From Parietaria judaica (taxonomy: Eukaryota; Streptophyta; Magnoliopsida; Rosales; Urticaceae): 64,000 nt of DNA. The translations under genes were made by a program, and so were the position numbers. Where the stretch lies: contig OX940863.1 of assembly GCA_954871525.1 (NCBI GenBank), forward strand, positions 41,526,501 to 41,590,500, given 5' to 3'. This document shows, one piece after another, positions 1-11,301 of this stretch. The notes below the pieces were generated by a model. It was not told the origin of the DNA and did no database searches. It saw only the letters and a list, made by a program, of their open reading frames with translations. Numbering within the stretch: the first letter of the stretch is position 1; each line of letters starts with the position of its first letter.

Positions 1-223
1 GTTGAAACTGGATTTTAAGAGAGCTCGAAAAACTTTTAATGAGAAAACTAACCCAATTTATAATAATACCACCCTAAAGAAGGTCTAGCAAGTCAAATTT
101 CATCAAGAACGCATCGTATTTGCTCTCGTAAGATAACCAATTTTTAACACTTTTCGGTAGTTCACGGCTTCATATAGAAACTAGGAGATAGTGCTTCGCA
201 ATTTAGGGATTAAAATAAGCTAA

Positions 224-238
224 TGTAATAAAATTACA
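224..238. other. Dyad TGTAAT-AAA-ATTACA in A monomer (exemplar)
   Basis: Perfect 6-bp arms around AAA, present in nearly all A and C units. B units have a related dyad at the same place, ATGTG-9 bp-CACAT (583-601 in the first B). The two classes keep dyad potential with different bases. Occasional units break it, such as AATGTAATCAATTAC in the A unit at 4949. Confidence 0.65.
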
Positions 239-295
239 CATTATTAAGCATTTTTAAGTTTATTTTTTGTTTAAAATATCTTTTAATTAGAGTTC

Positions 296-312
296 TTTCG
301 CGTAAAATGGGA
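296..312 (+). other. CENP-B-box-like 17-mer (exemplar in A unit)
   Basis: The A monomer has TTTCGCGTAAAATGGGA here. The established mammalian CENP-B box requires NTTCGNNNNANNCGGGN. This sequence matches eight of the nine required bases, the exception being T in place of C before GGG. The same 17-mer recurs in most A and C units. B units have TTTCTCGGAAAATGGGA (for example 656-672), matching seven of nine. A rough chance estimate for one eight-of-nine match in a 707-bp dimer on both strands is about 0.15, so the match alone does not show binding. Confidence 0.4.
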
Positions 313-323
313 AAACGACTCGG

Positions 324-330
324 TTTTTTT
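324..330 (+). other. Variable T tract near monomer end (exemplar)
   Basis: A run of about 7-12 T follows GACTC(A/G/AA)G near the end of nearly every monomer, giving most of the length differences within a class (B 357-362 bp). Long tracts include those near 1393, 4217 and 19060. It behaves as a slippage-prone homopolymer. It sits just before the GGAGGACGCG or AGCACGC terminal block. I do not read it as a transcription terminator, as there is no transcribed gene. Confidence 0.8.
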
Positions 331-347
331 AGGAGGACGCGTTAATT

Positions 348-707
348 GTTGAAACTAGATTTTAAGAGAGCTCGAAAAACTTTCAATGCTAAAACTAACC
401 CAATTTATAAAAATACCACCCTAAAGAAGGTCTAGGAACTCAAATTTCATCAAGAACACATCGTATTTGCTCTCGTAAGAAAACCAATTTTTAACACTTT
501 TCGTTAAAAGTTTTAACCCATTAACGGCTTGATATAGAAACTAGGAGATAGCTCTTCGCTGTTTAGATATTAAAATAAGTAAATGTGATACAATTACACA
601 TGATTAAGCATTTTGAAGTTCATTTGTTTTTTAAAATATCGTTTAATTAGGGTTCTTTCTCGGAAAATGGGAAAAAGACTCAAAAATTTTTTTAGCACGC
701 ATTAATT
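348..707 (+). repeat. Type B monomer (exemplar)
   Basis: Reference copy of the long monomer class, 360 bp. Against A it differs by CTAGATTTTAAG at the start, GGAACTC in place of GCAAGTC, AAGAAAACC in place of AAGATAACC, and the centre CGTTAAAAGTTTTAACCC, which contains a perfect short palindrome at 503-517. It also has GCTTGATATAG, GCTCTTCGCTGTTTAG, TTTCTCGGAAAATGGGA at 656-672 and the end AGCACGCATTAATT. B units alternate with A or C units through most of the window. Their length varies from 357 to 362 bp, almost entirely because of the T tract before the terminal AGCACGC. This copy has an unusual CAAAAATTTTTTT at that tract. Confidence 0.95.
503..517. other. Palindrome in B monomer centre (exemplar)
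   Basis: GTTAAAAGTTTTAAC: perfect 7-bp arms around a single G. An overlapping alternative hairpin, CTTTT-CGTT-AAAAG (497-510), shares its right arm. Almost every B unit and each A/B recombinant with a B-type centre keeps the 15-mer. A units have lost it with the deletion in the centre, and C units have a decayed form. It is thus a class-specific structure at about monomer position 156-170. Confidence 0.75.
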
Positions 708-3700
708 GTTGAAACTGGATTTTAAGAGAGCTCGAAAAACTTTTAATGCGAAAACTAACCCAATTTATAATAATACCACCCTAAAGAAGGTCTAGCAAGT
801 CAAATTTCAACAAGAACGCGTCGTATTTGCTCTCGTAAGATAACCAATTTTTAACACTTTTCGGTAGTTCACGGCTTCATATAGAAACTAGGAGATAGTG
901 CTTCGCAATTTAGGGATTAAAATAAGCTAATGTAATAAAATTACACATTATTAAGCATTTTTAAGTTCATTTTTTGTTTAAAACATCTTTTAATTAGAGT
1001 TCTTTCGCGTAAAATGGGAAAAAGACTCAATTTTTTTTGGAGGACGCGTTAATTGTTGAAACTAGATTTTAAGAGAGCTCAAAAAACTTTCAATGGAAAA
1101 ACTAACCCAATTTATAAAAATACCACCCTAAAGAAGGTCTAGGAACTCAAATTTCATCAAGAACGCATCGTATTTGCTCTCGTAAGAAAACCAATTTTTA
1201 ACACTTTTCGTTAAAAGTTTTAACCCATTAACGGCTTGATATAGAAACTAGGAGATAGCTCTTCGCTGTTTAGGTATTAAAATAAGTAAATGTGATACAA
1301 TTACACATGATTAAGCATTTTGAAGTTCATTTGTCGTTTAAAATATCGTTTAATTAGGGTTGTTTCCAGGAAAATGGGAAAAAGACTCAGTTTTTTTTTT
1401 AGCACGCATTAATTGTTGAAACTGGATTTTAAGACAGCTCCAAAAACTTTTAATGCGAAAACTAACCCAATTTATAATAATACCACCCTAAAGAAGGTCT
1501 AGCAACTCAAATTTCATCAAGAACGCATCGTATTTGCTCTCGTAAGATAACCAATTTTTAACACTTTTCGGTAGTTCACGGCTTCATATAGAAACTAGGA
1601 GATAGTGCTTCGCAATTTAGGGATTAAAATAAGCTAATGTAATAAAATTACACATTATTAAGCATTTTTAAGTTCATTTTTTGTTTAAAATATCTTTTAA
1701 TTAGAGTTCTTTCGCGTAAAATGGGAAAAAGACTCGGTTTTTTTAGGAGGACGCGTTAATTGTTGAAACTAGATTTTAAGAGAGCTCGAAAAACTTTCAA
1801 TGCTAAAACTAACCCAATTTATAAAAATACCACCCTAAAGAAGGTCTAGGAACTCAAATTTCATCAAGAACACATCGTATTTGCTATCGTAAGAAAACCA
1901 ATTTTTAACACTTTTCGTTAAAAGTTTTAACCCATTAACGGCTTGATATAGAAACTAGGAGATAGCTCTTCGCTGTTTAGATATTAAAATAAGTAAATGT
2001 GATACAATTACACATGATTAAGCATTTTGAAGTTCATTTGTTGTTTAAAATATCGTTTAATTAGGGTTCTTTCTCGGAAAATGGGAAAAAGACTCAGTTT
2101 TTTTAGCACGCATTAATTGTTGAAACTGGATTTTAAGAGAGCTCGAAATTTTTTTAATGCGAAAACTAACCCAATTTAAAATAATACCACCCTAAAGAAG
2201 GTCTAGCAAGTCAAATTTCATCAAGAACGCATCGTATTTGCTCTCGTAAGATAACCAATTTTTAACACTTTTCGGTAGTTCACGGCTTCATATAGAAACT
2301 AGGAGATAGTGCTTCGCAATTTAGGGATTAAAATAAGCTAATATAATAAAATTACACATTATTAAGCATTTTTAAGTTCATTTTTTGTTTAAAATATCTT
2401 TTAATTAGAGTTCTTTCGCGTAAAATGGGAAAAAGACTCAATTTTTTTTGGAGGACGCGTTAATTGTTGAAACTAGATTTTAAGAGAGCTCAAAAAACTT
2501 TCAATGGCAAAACTAACCCAATTTATAAAAATACCACCCTAAAGAAGGTCTAGGAACTCAAATTTCATCAAGAACGCATCGTATTTGCTCTCGTAAGAAA
2601 ACCAATTTTTAACACTTTTCGTTAAAAGTTTTAACCCATTAACGGCTTGATATAGAAACTAGGAGATAGCTCTTCGCTGTTTAGGTATTAAAATAAGTAA
2701 ATGTGATACAATTACACATGATTAAGCATTTTGAAGTTCATTTGTCGTTTAAATATCGTTTAATTAGGGTTCTTTCCCGGAAAATGGGAAAAAGACTCAG
2801 TTTTTTTTTTTAGCACGCATTAATTGTTGAAACTGGATTTTAAGAGAGCTCGAAAAACTTTTAATGCGAAAACTAACCCAATTTATAATAAAACCACCCT
2901 AAAGAAGGTCTAGCAAGTCAAATTTCATCAAGAACGCATCGTATTTGCTCTCGTAAGATAACCAATTTTTAACACTTTTCGGTAGTTCACGGCTTCATAT
3001 AGGAACTAGGAGATAGTGCTTCGCAATTTAGGGATTAAAATAAGCTAATGTAATAAAATTACACATTATTAAGCATTTTTAAGTTCATTTTTTGTTTAAA
3101 ATATCTTTTAATTAGAATTCTTTCGCGTAAAATGGGAAAAAGACTCAATTTTTTTTGGAGGACGCGTTAATTGTTGAAACTAGATTTTAAAAGAGCTCAA
3201 AAAACTTTCAATGCCAAAACTAACCCAATTTATAAAAATACCACCCTAAAGAAGGTCTAGGAACTCAAATTTCATCAAGAACGCATCGTATTTGCTCTCG
3301 TAAGAAAACCAATTTTTAACACTTTTCGTTAAAAGTTTTAACCCATTAACGGCTTGATATAGAAACTAGGAGATAGCTCTTCGCTGTTTAGGTATTAAAA
3401 TAAGTAAATGTGATACAATTACACATGATTAAGCATTTTGAAGTTCATTTGTCGTTTAAAATATCGTTTAATTAGGGTTCTTTCCCGGAAAATGGGAAAA
3501 AGACTCAGTTTTTTTTTTTAGCACGCATTAATTGTTGAAATTGGATTTTAAGAGAGCTCGAAAAACTTTTAATGCAAAAACTAACCCAATTTATAATAAT
3601 ACCACCCTAAAGAAGGTCTAGAAAGTCAAATTTCATCAAGAACCCATCGTATTTGCTCTCGTAAGATAACCAATTTTTAACACTTTTCGGTAGTTCACGT

Positions 3701-4242
3701 CTTCATATAGAAACTAGGAGATAGTGCTTCGCAATTTAGGGATTAAAATAAGCTAATGTAATAAAATTACACATTATTAAGAATTTTTAAGTTCATTTTT
3801 TGTTTAAAATATCTTTTAATTAGAATTCTTTCGCGTAAAATGGGAAAAAGACTCAATTTTTTTTGGAGGACGCGTTAATTGTTGAAACTAGATTTTAAGA
3901 GAGCTCAAAAAACTTTCAATGCCAAAACTAACCCAATTTATAAAATTACCACCCTAAAGAAGGTCTAGGAACTCAAATTTCATCAAGAACGCATCGTATT
4001 TGCTCTCGTAAGAAAACCAATTTTTAACACTTTTCGTTAAAAGTTTTAACCCATTAACGGCTTGATATAAAAACTAGGAGATAGCTCTTCGCTGTTTAGG
4101 TATTAAAATAAGTAAATGTGATACAATTACACATGATTAAGCATTTTGAAGTTCATTTGTCGTTTAAAATATCGTTTAATTAGGGTTCTTTCTCGGAAAA
4201 TGGGAAAAAGACTAAGTTTTTTTTTTTTAGCACGCATTAATT

Positions 4243-7200
4243 GTTGAAACTGGATTTTAAGAGAGCTCGAAAAACTTTTAATGCTAAAACTAACCCAATT
4301 TATAATAATACCACCCTAAAGAAGGTCTAGCAAGTCAAATTTCATCAAGAACGCATCGTATTTGCTCTCGTAAGATAACCAATTTTTAACACTTTTCGGT
4401 AGTTCACGGCTTCATATAGAAACTAGGAGATAGTGCTTCGCAATTTAGGGATTAAAATAAGCTAATGTAATAAAATTACACATTATTAAGCATTTTTAAG
4501 TTCATTTTTTGTTTAAAATATCTTTTAATTAGAGTTCTTTCGCGTAAAATGGGAAAAAGACTCGGTTTTTTTAGGAGGACGCGTTAATTGTTGAAACTAG
4601 ATTTTAAGAGAGCTCGAAAAACTTTCAATGCCAAAACTAACCCAATTTATAAAAATACCACCCTAAAGAAGGTCTAGGAACTCAAATTTCATCAAGAACA
4701 CATCGTATTTGCTCTCGTAAGAAAACCAATTTTTAACACTTTTCGTTAAAAGTTTTAACCCATTAACGGCTTGATATAGAAACTAGGAGATAGCTCTTCG
4801 CTGTTTAGATATTAAAATAAGTAAATGTGATACAATTACACATGATTAAGCATTTTGAAGTTCATTTGTTGTTTAAATTATCGTTTAATTAGGGTTCTTT
4901 CTCGGAAAATGGGAAAAAGACTCAGTTTTTTTTTAGCACGCATTAATTGTTGAAACTGGATTTTAAGAGAGCTAGAAAAACTTTTAATGCGAAAACTAAC
5001 CCAATTTATAATAATACCACCCTAAAGAAGGTCTAGCAAGTCAAATTTCATCAAGAACGCATCGTATTTGCTCTCGTAAGATAACCAATTTTTAACACTT
5101 TTCGGTAGTTCACGGCTTCATATAGAAACTAGGAGATAGTGCTTCGCAATTTAGGGATTAAAATAAGCTAATGTAATCAATTACACATTATTAAGCATTT
5201 TTAAGTTCATTTTTTGTTTAAAATATCTTTTAATTAGAGTTCTTTCGCGTAAAATGGGAAAAAGACTCGGTTTTTTTAGGAGGACGCGTTAATTGTTGAA
5301 ACTATATTTTAAGAGAGCTCGAAAAACTTTCAATGCCAAAACTAACCCAATTTATAAAAATACCACCCTAAAGAAGGTCTAGGAACTCAAATTTCATCAA
5401 GAACACATCGTATTTGCTCTCGTAAGAAAACCAATTTTTAACACTTTTCGTTAAAAGTTTTAACCCATTAACGGCTTGATATAGAAACTAGGAGATAGCT
5501 CTTCGCTGTTTAGATATTAAAATAAGTAAATGTGATACAATTACACATGATTAAGCATTTTGAAGTTCATTTGTTGTTTAAATTATCGTTTAATTAGGGT
5601 TCTTTCTCGGAAAATGGGAAAAAGACTCAGTTTTTTTTTAGCACGCATTAATTGTTGAAACTGGATTTTAAGAGAGCTAGAAAAACTTTTAATGCGAAAA
5701 CTAACCCAATTTATAATAATACCACCCTAAAGAAGGTCTAGCAAGTCAAATTTCATCAAGAACGCATCGTATTTGCTCTCGTAAGATAACCAATTTTTAA
5801 CACTTTTCGGTAGTTCACGGCTTCATATAGAAACTAGGAGATAGTGCTTCGCAATTTAGGGATTAAAATAAGCTAATGTAATAAAATTACACATTATTAA
5901 GCATTTTTAAGTTCATTTTTTGTTTAAAATATCTTTTAATTAGAGTTCTTTCGCGTAAAATGGGAAAAAGACTCGGTTTTTTTAGGAGGACGCGTTAATT
6001 GTTGAAACTAGATTTTAAGAGAGCTCGAAAAACTTTCAATGCCAAAACTAACCCAATTTATAAAAATACCACCCTAAAGAAGGTCTAGGAACTCAAATTT
6101 CATCAAGAACACATCGTATTTGCTCTCGTAAGAAAACTAATTTTTAACACTTTTCGTTAAAAGTTTTAACCCATTAACGGCTTGATATAGAAACTAGGAG
6201 ATAGCTCTTCGCTGTTTAGATATTAAAATAAGTAAATGTGATACAATTACACATGATTAAGCATTTTGAAGTTCATTTGTTGTTTAAATTATCGTTTAAT
6301 TAGGGTTCTTTCTCGGAAAATGGGAAAAAGACTCAGTTTTTTTTTAGCACGCATTAATTGTTGAAACTGGATTTTAAGAGAGCTAGAAAAACTTTTAATG
6401 CGAAAACTAACCCAATTTATAATAATACCACCCTAAAGAAGGTCTAGCAAGTCAAATTTCATCAAGAACGCATCGTATTTGCTCTCGTAAGATAACCAAT
6501 TTTTAACACTTTTCGGTAGTTCACGGCTTCATATAGAAACTAGGAGATAGTGCTTCGCAATTTAGGGATTAAAATAAGCTAATGTAATAAAATTACACAT
6601 TATTAAGCATTTTTAAGTTCATTTTTTGTTTAAAATATCTTTGAATTAGAGTTCTTTCGCGTAAAATGGGAAAAAGACTCGGTTTTTTTAGGAGGACGCG
6701 TTAATTGTTGAAACTAGATTTTAAGAGAGCTCGAAAAACTTTCAATGCCAAAACTAACCCAATTTATAAAAATACCACCCTAAAGAAGGTCTAGGAACTC
6801 AAATTTCATCAAGAACACATCGTATTTGCTCTCGTAAGAAAACCAATTTTTAACACTTTTCGTTAAAAGTTTTAACCCATTAACGGCTTGATATAGAAAC
6901 TAGGAGATAGCTCTTCGCTGTTTAGATATTAAAATAAGTAAATGTGATACAATTACACATGATTAAGCATTTTGAAGTTCATTTGTTGTTTAAATTATCG
7001 TTTAATTAGGGTTCTTTCTCGGAAAATGGGAAAAAGACTCAGTTTTTTTTTAGCACGCATTAATTGTTGAAACTGGATTTTAAGAGAGCTAGAAAAACTT
7101 TTAATGCGAAAACTAACCCAATTTATAATAATACCACCCTAAAGAAGGTCTAGCAAGTCAAATTTCATCAAGAACGCATCGTATTTGCTCTCGTAAGATA

Positions 7201-10200
7201 ACCAATTTTTAACACTTTTCGGTAGTTCACGGCTTCATATAGAAACTAGGAGATAGTGCTTCGCAATTTAGGGATTAAAATAAGCTAATGTAATAAAATT
7301 ACACATTATTAAGCATTTTTAAGTTCATTTTTTGTTTAAAATATCTTTTAATTAGAGTTCTTTCGCGTAAAATGGGAAAAAGACTCGGTTTTTTTAGGAG
7401 GACGCGTTAATTGTTGAAACTAGATTTTAAGAGAGCTCGAAAAACTTTCAATGCCAAAACTAACCCAATTTATAAAAATACCACCCTAAAGAAGGTCTAG
7501 GAACTCAAATTTCATCAAGAACACATCGTATTTGCTCTCGTAAGAAAACTAATTTTTAACACTTTTCGTTAAAAGTTTTAACCCATTAACGGCTTGATAT
7601 AGAAACTAGGAGATAGCTCTTCGCTGTTTAGATATTAAAATAAGTAAATGTGATACAATTACACATGATTAAGCATTTTGAAGTTCATTTGTTGTTTAAA
7701 TTATCGTTTAATTAGGGTTCTTTCTCGGAAAATGGGAAAAAGACTCAGTTTTTTTTTAGCACGCATTAATTGTTGAAACTGGATTTTAAGAGAGCTAGAA
7801 AAACTTTTAATGCGAAAACTAACCCAATTTATAATAATACCACCCTAAAGAAGGTCTAGCAAGTCAAATTTCATCAAGAACGCATCGTATTTGCTCTCGT
7901 AAGATAACCAATTTTTAACACTTTTCGGTAGTTCACGGCTTCATATAGAAACTAGGAGATAGTGCTTCGCAATTTAGGGATTAAAATAAGCTAATGTAAT
8001 AAAATTACACATTATTAAGCATTTTTAAGTTCATTTTTTGTTTAAAATATCTTTGAATTAGAGTTCTTTCGCGTAAAATGGGAAAAAGACTCGGTTTTTT
8101 TAGGAGGACGCGTTAATTGTTGAAACTAGATTTTAAGAGAGCTCGAAAAACTTTCAATGCCAAAACTAACCCAATTTATAAAAATACCACCCTAAAGAAG
8201 GTCTAGGAACTCAAATTTCATCAAGAACACATCGTATTTGCTCTCGTAAGAAAACCAATTTTTAACACTTTTCGTTAAAAGTTTTAACCCATTAACGGCT
8301 TGATATAGAAACTAGGAGATAGCTCTTCGCTGTTTAGATATTAAAATAAGTAAATTTGATACAATTACACATGATTAAGCATTTTGAAGTTCATTTGTTG
8401 TTTAAATTATCGTTTAATTAGGGTTCTTTCTCGGAAAATGGGAAAAAGACTCAGTTTTTTTTTAGCACGCATTAATTGTTGAAACTGGATTTTAAGAGAG
8501 CTAGAAAAAATTTTAATGCGAAAACTAACCCAATTTATAATAATACCACCCTAAAGAAGGTCTAGCAAGTCAAATTTCATCAAGAACGCATCGTATTTGC
8601 TCTCGTAAGATAACCAATTTTTAACACTTTTCGGTAGTTCACGGCTTCATATAGAAACTAGGAGATAGTGCTTCGCAATTTAGGGATTAAAATAAGCTAA
8701 TGTAATAAAATTACACATTATTAAGCATTTTTAAGTTCATTTTTTGTTTAAAATATCTTTTAATTAGAGTTCTTTCGCGTAAAATGGGAAAAAGACTCGG
8801 TTTTTTTAGGAGGACGCGTTAATTGTTGAAACTAGATTTTAAGAGAGCTCGAAAAACTTTCAATGCCAAAACTAACCCAATTTATAAAAATACCACCCTA
8901 AAGAAGGTCTAGGAACTCAAATTTCATCAAGAACACATCGTATTTGCTCTCGTAAGAAAACTAATTTTTAACACTTTTCGTTAAAAGTTTTAACCCATTA
9001 ACGGCTTGATATAGAAACTAGGAGATAGCTCTTCGCTGTTTAGATATTAAAATAAGTAAATGTGATACAATTACACATGATTAAGCATTTTGAAGTTCAT
9101 TTGTTGTTTAAATTATCGTTTAATTAGGGTTCTTTCTCGGAAAATGGGAAAAAGACTCAGTTTTTTTTTAGCACGCATTAATTGTTGAAACTGGATTTTA
9201 AGAGAGCTAGAAAAACTTTTAATGCGAAAACTAACCCAATTTATAATAATACCACCCTAAAGAAGGTCTAGCAAGTCAAATTTCATCAAGAACGCATCGT
9301 ATTTGCTCTCGTAAGATAACCAATTTTTAACACTTTTCGGTAGTTCACGGCTTCATATAGAAACTAGGAGATAGTGCTTCGCAATTTAGGGATTAAAATA
9401 AGCTAATGTAATAAAATTACACATTATTAAGCATTTTTAAGTTCATTTTTTGTTTAAAATATCTTTGAATTAGAGTTCTTTCGCGTAAAATGGGAAAAAG
9501 ACTCGGTTTTTTTAGGAGGACGCGTTAATTGTTGAAACTAGATTTTAAGAGAGCTCGAAAAACTTTCAATGCCAAAACTAACCCAATTTATAAAAATACC
9601 ACCCTAAAGAAGGTCTAGGAACTCAAATTTCATCAAGAACACATCGTATTTGCTCTCGTAAGAAAACTAATTTTTAACACTTTTCGTTAAAAGTTTTAAC
9701 CCATTAACGGCTTGATATAGAAACTAGGAGATAGCTCTTCGCTGTTTAGATATTAAAATAAGTAAATGTGATACAATTACACATGATTAAGCATTTTGAA
9801 GTTCATTTGTTGTTTAAATTATCGTTTAATTAGGGTTCTTTCTCGGAAAATGGGAAAAAGACTCAGTTTTTTTTTAGCACGCATTAATTGTTGAAACTGG
9901 ATTTTAAGAGAGCTAGAAAAACTTTTAATGCGAAAACTAACCCAATTTATAATAATACCACCCTAAAGAAGGTCTAGCAAGTCAAATTTCATCAAGAACG
10001 CATCGTATTTGCTCTCGTAAGATAACCAATTTTTAACACTTTTCGGTAGTTCACGGCTTCATATAGAAACTAGGAGATAGTGCTTCGCAATTTAGGGATT
10101 AAAATAAGCTAATGTAATAAAATTACACATTATTAAGCATTTTTAAGTTCATTTTTTGTTTAAAATATCTTTGAATTAGAGTTCTTTCGCGTAAAATGGG

Positions 10201-11301
10201 AAAAAGACTCGGTTTTTTTAGGAGGACGCGTTAATTGTTGAAACTAGATTTTAAGAGAGCTCGAAAAACTTTCAATGCCAAAACTAACCCAATTTATAAA
10301 AATACCACCCTAAAGAAGGTCTAGGAACTCAAATTTCATCAAGAACACATCGTATTTGCTCTCGTAAGAAAACCAATTTTTAACACTTTTCGTTAAAAGT
10401 TTTAACCCATTAACGGCTTGATATAGAAACTAGGAGATAGCTCTTCGCTGTTTAGATATTAAAATAAGTAAATTTGATACAATTACACATGATTAAGCAT
10501 TTTGAAGTTCATTTGTTGTTTAAATTATCGTTTAATTAGGGTTCTTTCTCGGAAAATGGGAAAAAGACTCAGTTTTTTTTTAGCACGCATTAATTGTTGA
10601 AACTGGATTTTAAGAGAGCTAGAAAAACTTTTAATGCGAAAACTAACCCAATTTATAATAATACCACCCTAAAGAAGGTCTAGCAAGTCAAATTTCATCA
10701 AGAACGCATCGTATTTGCTCTCGTAAGATAACCAATTTTTAACACTTTTCGGTAGTTCACGGCTTCATATAGAAACTAGGAGATAGTGCTTCGCAATTTA
10801 GGGATTAAAATAAGCTAATGTAATAAAATTACACATTATTAAGCATTTTTAAGTTCATTTTTTGTTTAAAATATCTTTTAATTAGAGTTCTTTCGCGTAA
10901 AATGGGAAAAAGACTCGGTTTTTTTAGGAGGACGCGTTAATTGTTGAAACTAGATTTTAAGAGAGCTCGAAAAACTTTCAATGCCAAAACTAACCCAATT
11001 TATAAAAATACCACCCTAAAGAAGGTCTAGGAACTCAAATTTCATCAAGAACACATCGTATTTGCTCTCGTAAGAAAACCAATTTTTAACACTTTTCGTT
11101 AAAAGTTTTAACCCATTAACGGCTTGATATAGAAACTAGGAGATAGCTCTTCGCTGTTTAGATATTAAAATAAGTAAATGTGATACAATTACACATGATT
11201 AAGCATTTTGAAGTTCATTTGTTGTTTAAATTATCGTTTAATTAGGGTTCTTTCTCGGAAAATGGGAAAAAGACTCAGTTTTTTTTTAGCACGCATTAAT
11301 T
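4243..11301. repeat. Domain II: ten near-identical 706-bp A-B dimers
   Basis: A units start at 4243, 4949, 5654, 6360, 7066, 7772, 8478, 9184, 9890 and 10596; B units start at 4590, 5295, 6001, 6707, 7413, 8119, 8825, 9531, 10237 and 10943. Nine dimers are 706 bp. The second is 705, having lost bases at AATGTAATCAATTAC. From 4949 on, the A units have GAGCTAGAAA (SacI-type GAGCTC lost), and from 4590 the B units have TTTAAATTATCG. Differences between copies are only a few per dimer: CTTTGAATT in the A units at 6360, 7772, 9184 and 9890; AAAACTAATTT in the B units at 6001, 7413, 8825 and 9531; AAATTTGAT in the B units at 8119 and 10237. This is the most homogeneous part of the window. Confidence 0.92.

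Larger units (their letters stand above)
1..347 (+). repeat. Type A monomer (exemplar)
   Basis: Reference copy of the short monomer class, 347 bp. Diagnostic features are CTGGATTTTAAG at the start, GCAAGTC at 88-94, AAGATAACC at 130-138, CGGTAGTTCACGG at 155-167, GTGCTTCGCAATTTAGGGA at 191-209, TTTCGCGTAAAATGGGA at 296-312 and GGAGGACGCGTTAATT at the end. Compared with class C it lacks about 13 bp immediately after CGGTA (near 160). By hand count it has 107 G+C bases and 13 CpG, so CpG is not depleted. Stop codons occur in the frames I checked, and it has no coding character. Confidence 0.95.
1..4242. repeat. Domain I: A-B dimers, ~707 bp, partly tetrameric
   Basis: Six A-B dimers. A units start at 1, 708, 1415, 2119, 2826 and 3534; B units start at 348, 1055, 1762, 2466, 3173 and 3881. 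Two A subtypes are visible by the end tract: CGGTTTTTTTAGGAGG (1, 1415) and CAATTTTTTTTGGAGG (708, 2119, 2826, 3534). The first four dimers alternate subtypes, which makes a period of about 1411-1414 bp. The last three are the same subtype in a row, and the dimers at 2826 and 3534 also share TTAGAATTCTTTCG, as if one dimer had been duplicated locally. B lengths run from 357 to 362 bp because of the T tract. The unit starting at 4243 is again the CGG subtype. Confidence 0.9.

Noticed and set aside
71..80. Plant-type telomere heptamer CCCTAAA in each monomer, and TTTAGGG in A units
   Set aside because: Each occurs once per monomer at a fixed place and never in tandem. A 7-mer match is likely by chance in AT-rich sequence of this length. 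It is not telomeric DNA and not a firm lineage marker.
321..340. T tracts as rho-independent or polymerase III terminators
   Set aside because: They recur in nearly every monomer without a preceding GC stem or any A-box/B-box promoter that I can see, and there is no gene to terminate.
331..340. AGGAGG near the A monomer end as a ribosome binding site
   Set aside because: It matches a Shine-Dalgarno core by chance. The setting is a eukaryote-type satellite and no reading frame follows.
1..347. Internal duplication making each monomer a dimer of about 175 bp
   Set aside because: Some similarity exists between the ACTTTTAATGCGAAAACTAA stretch and the CTTTTCGTTAAAAGTTTTAA stretch, but it does not extend. 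I could not align the two halves. A self-alignment of a consensus would decide.
640..655. TTAGGGTT in B units as a vertebrate-type telomere unit
   Set aside because: It is a single occurrence inside TTTAATTAGGGTTCTTT, not tandem, and A has the variant TTAGAGTTC at the same place.
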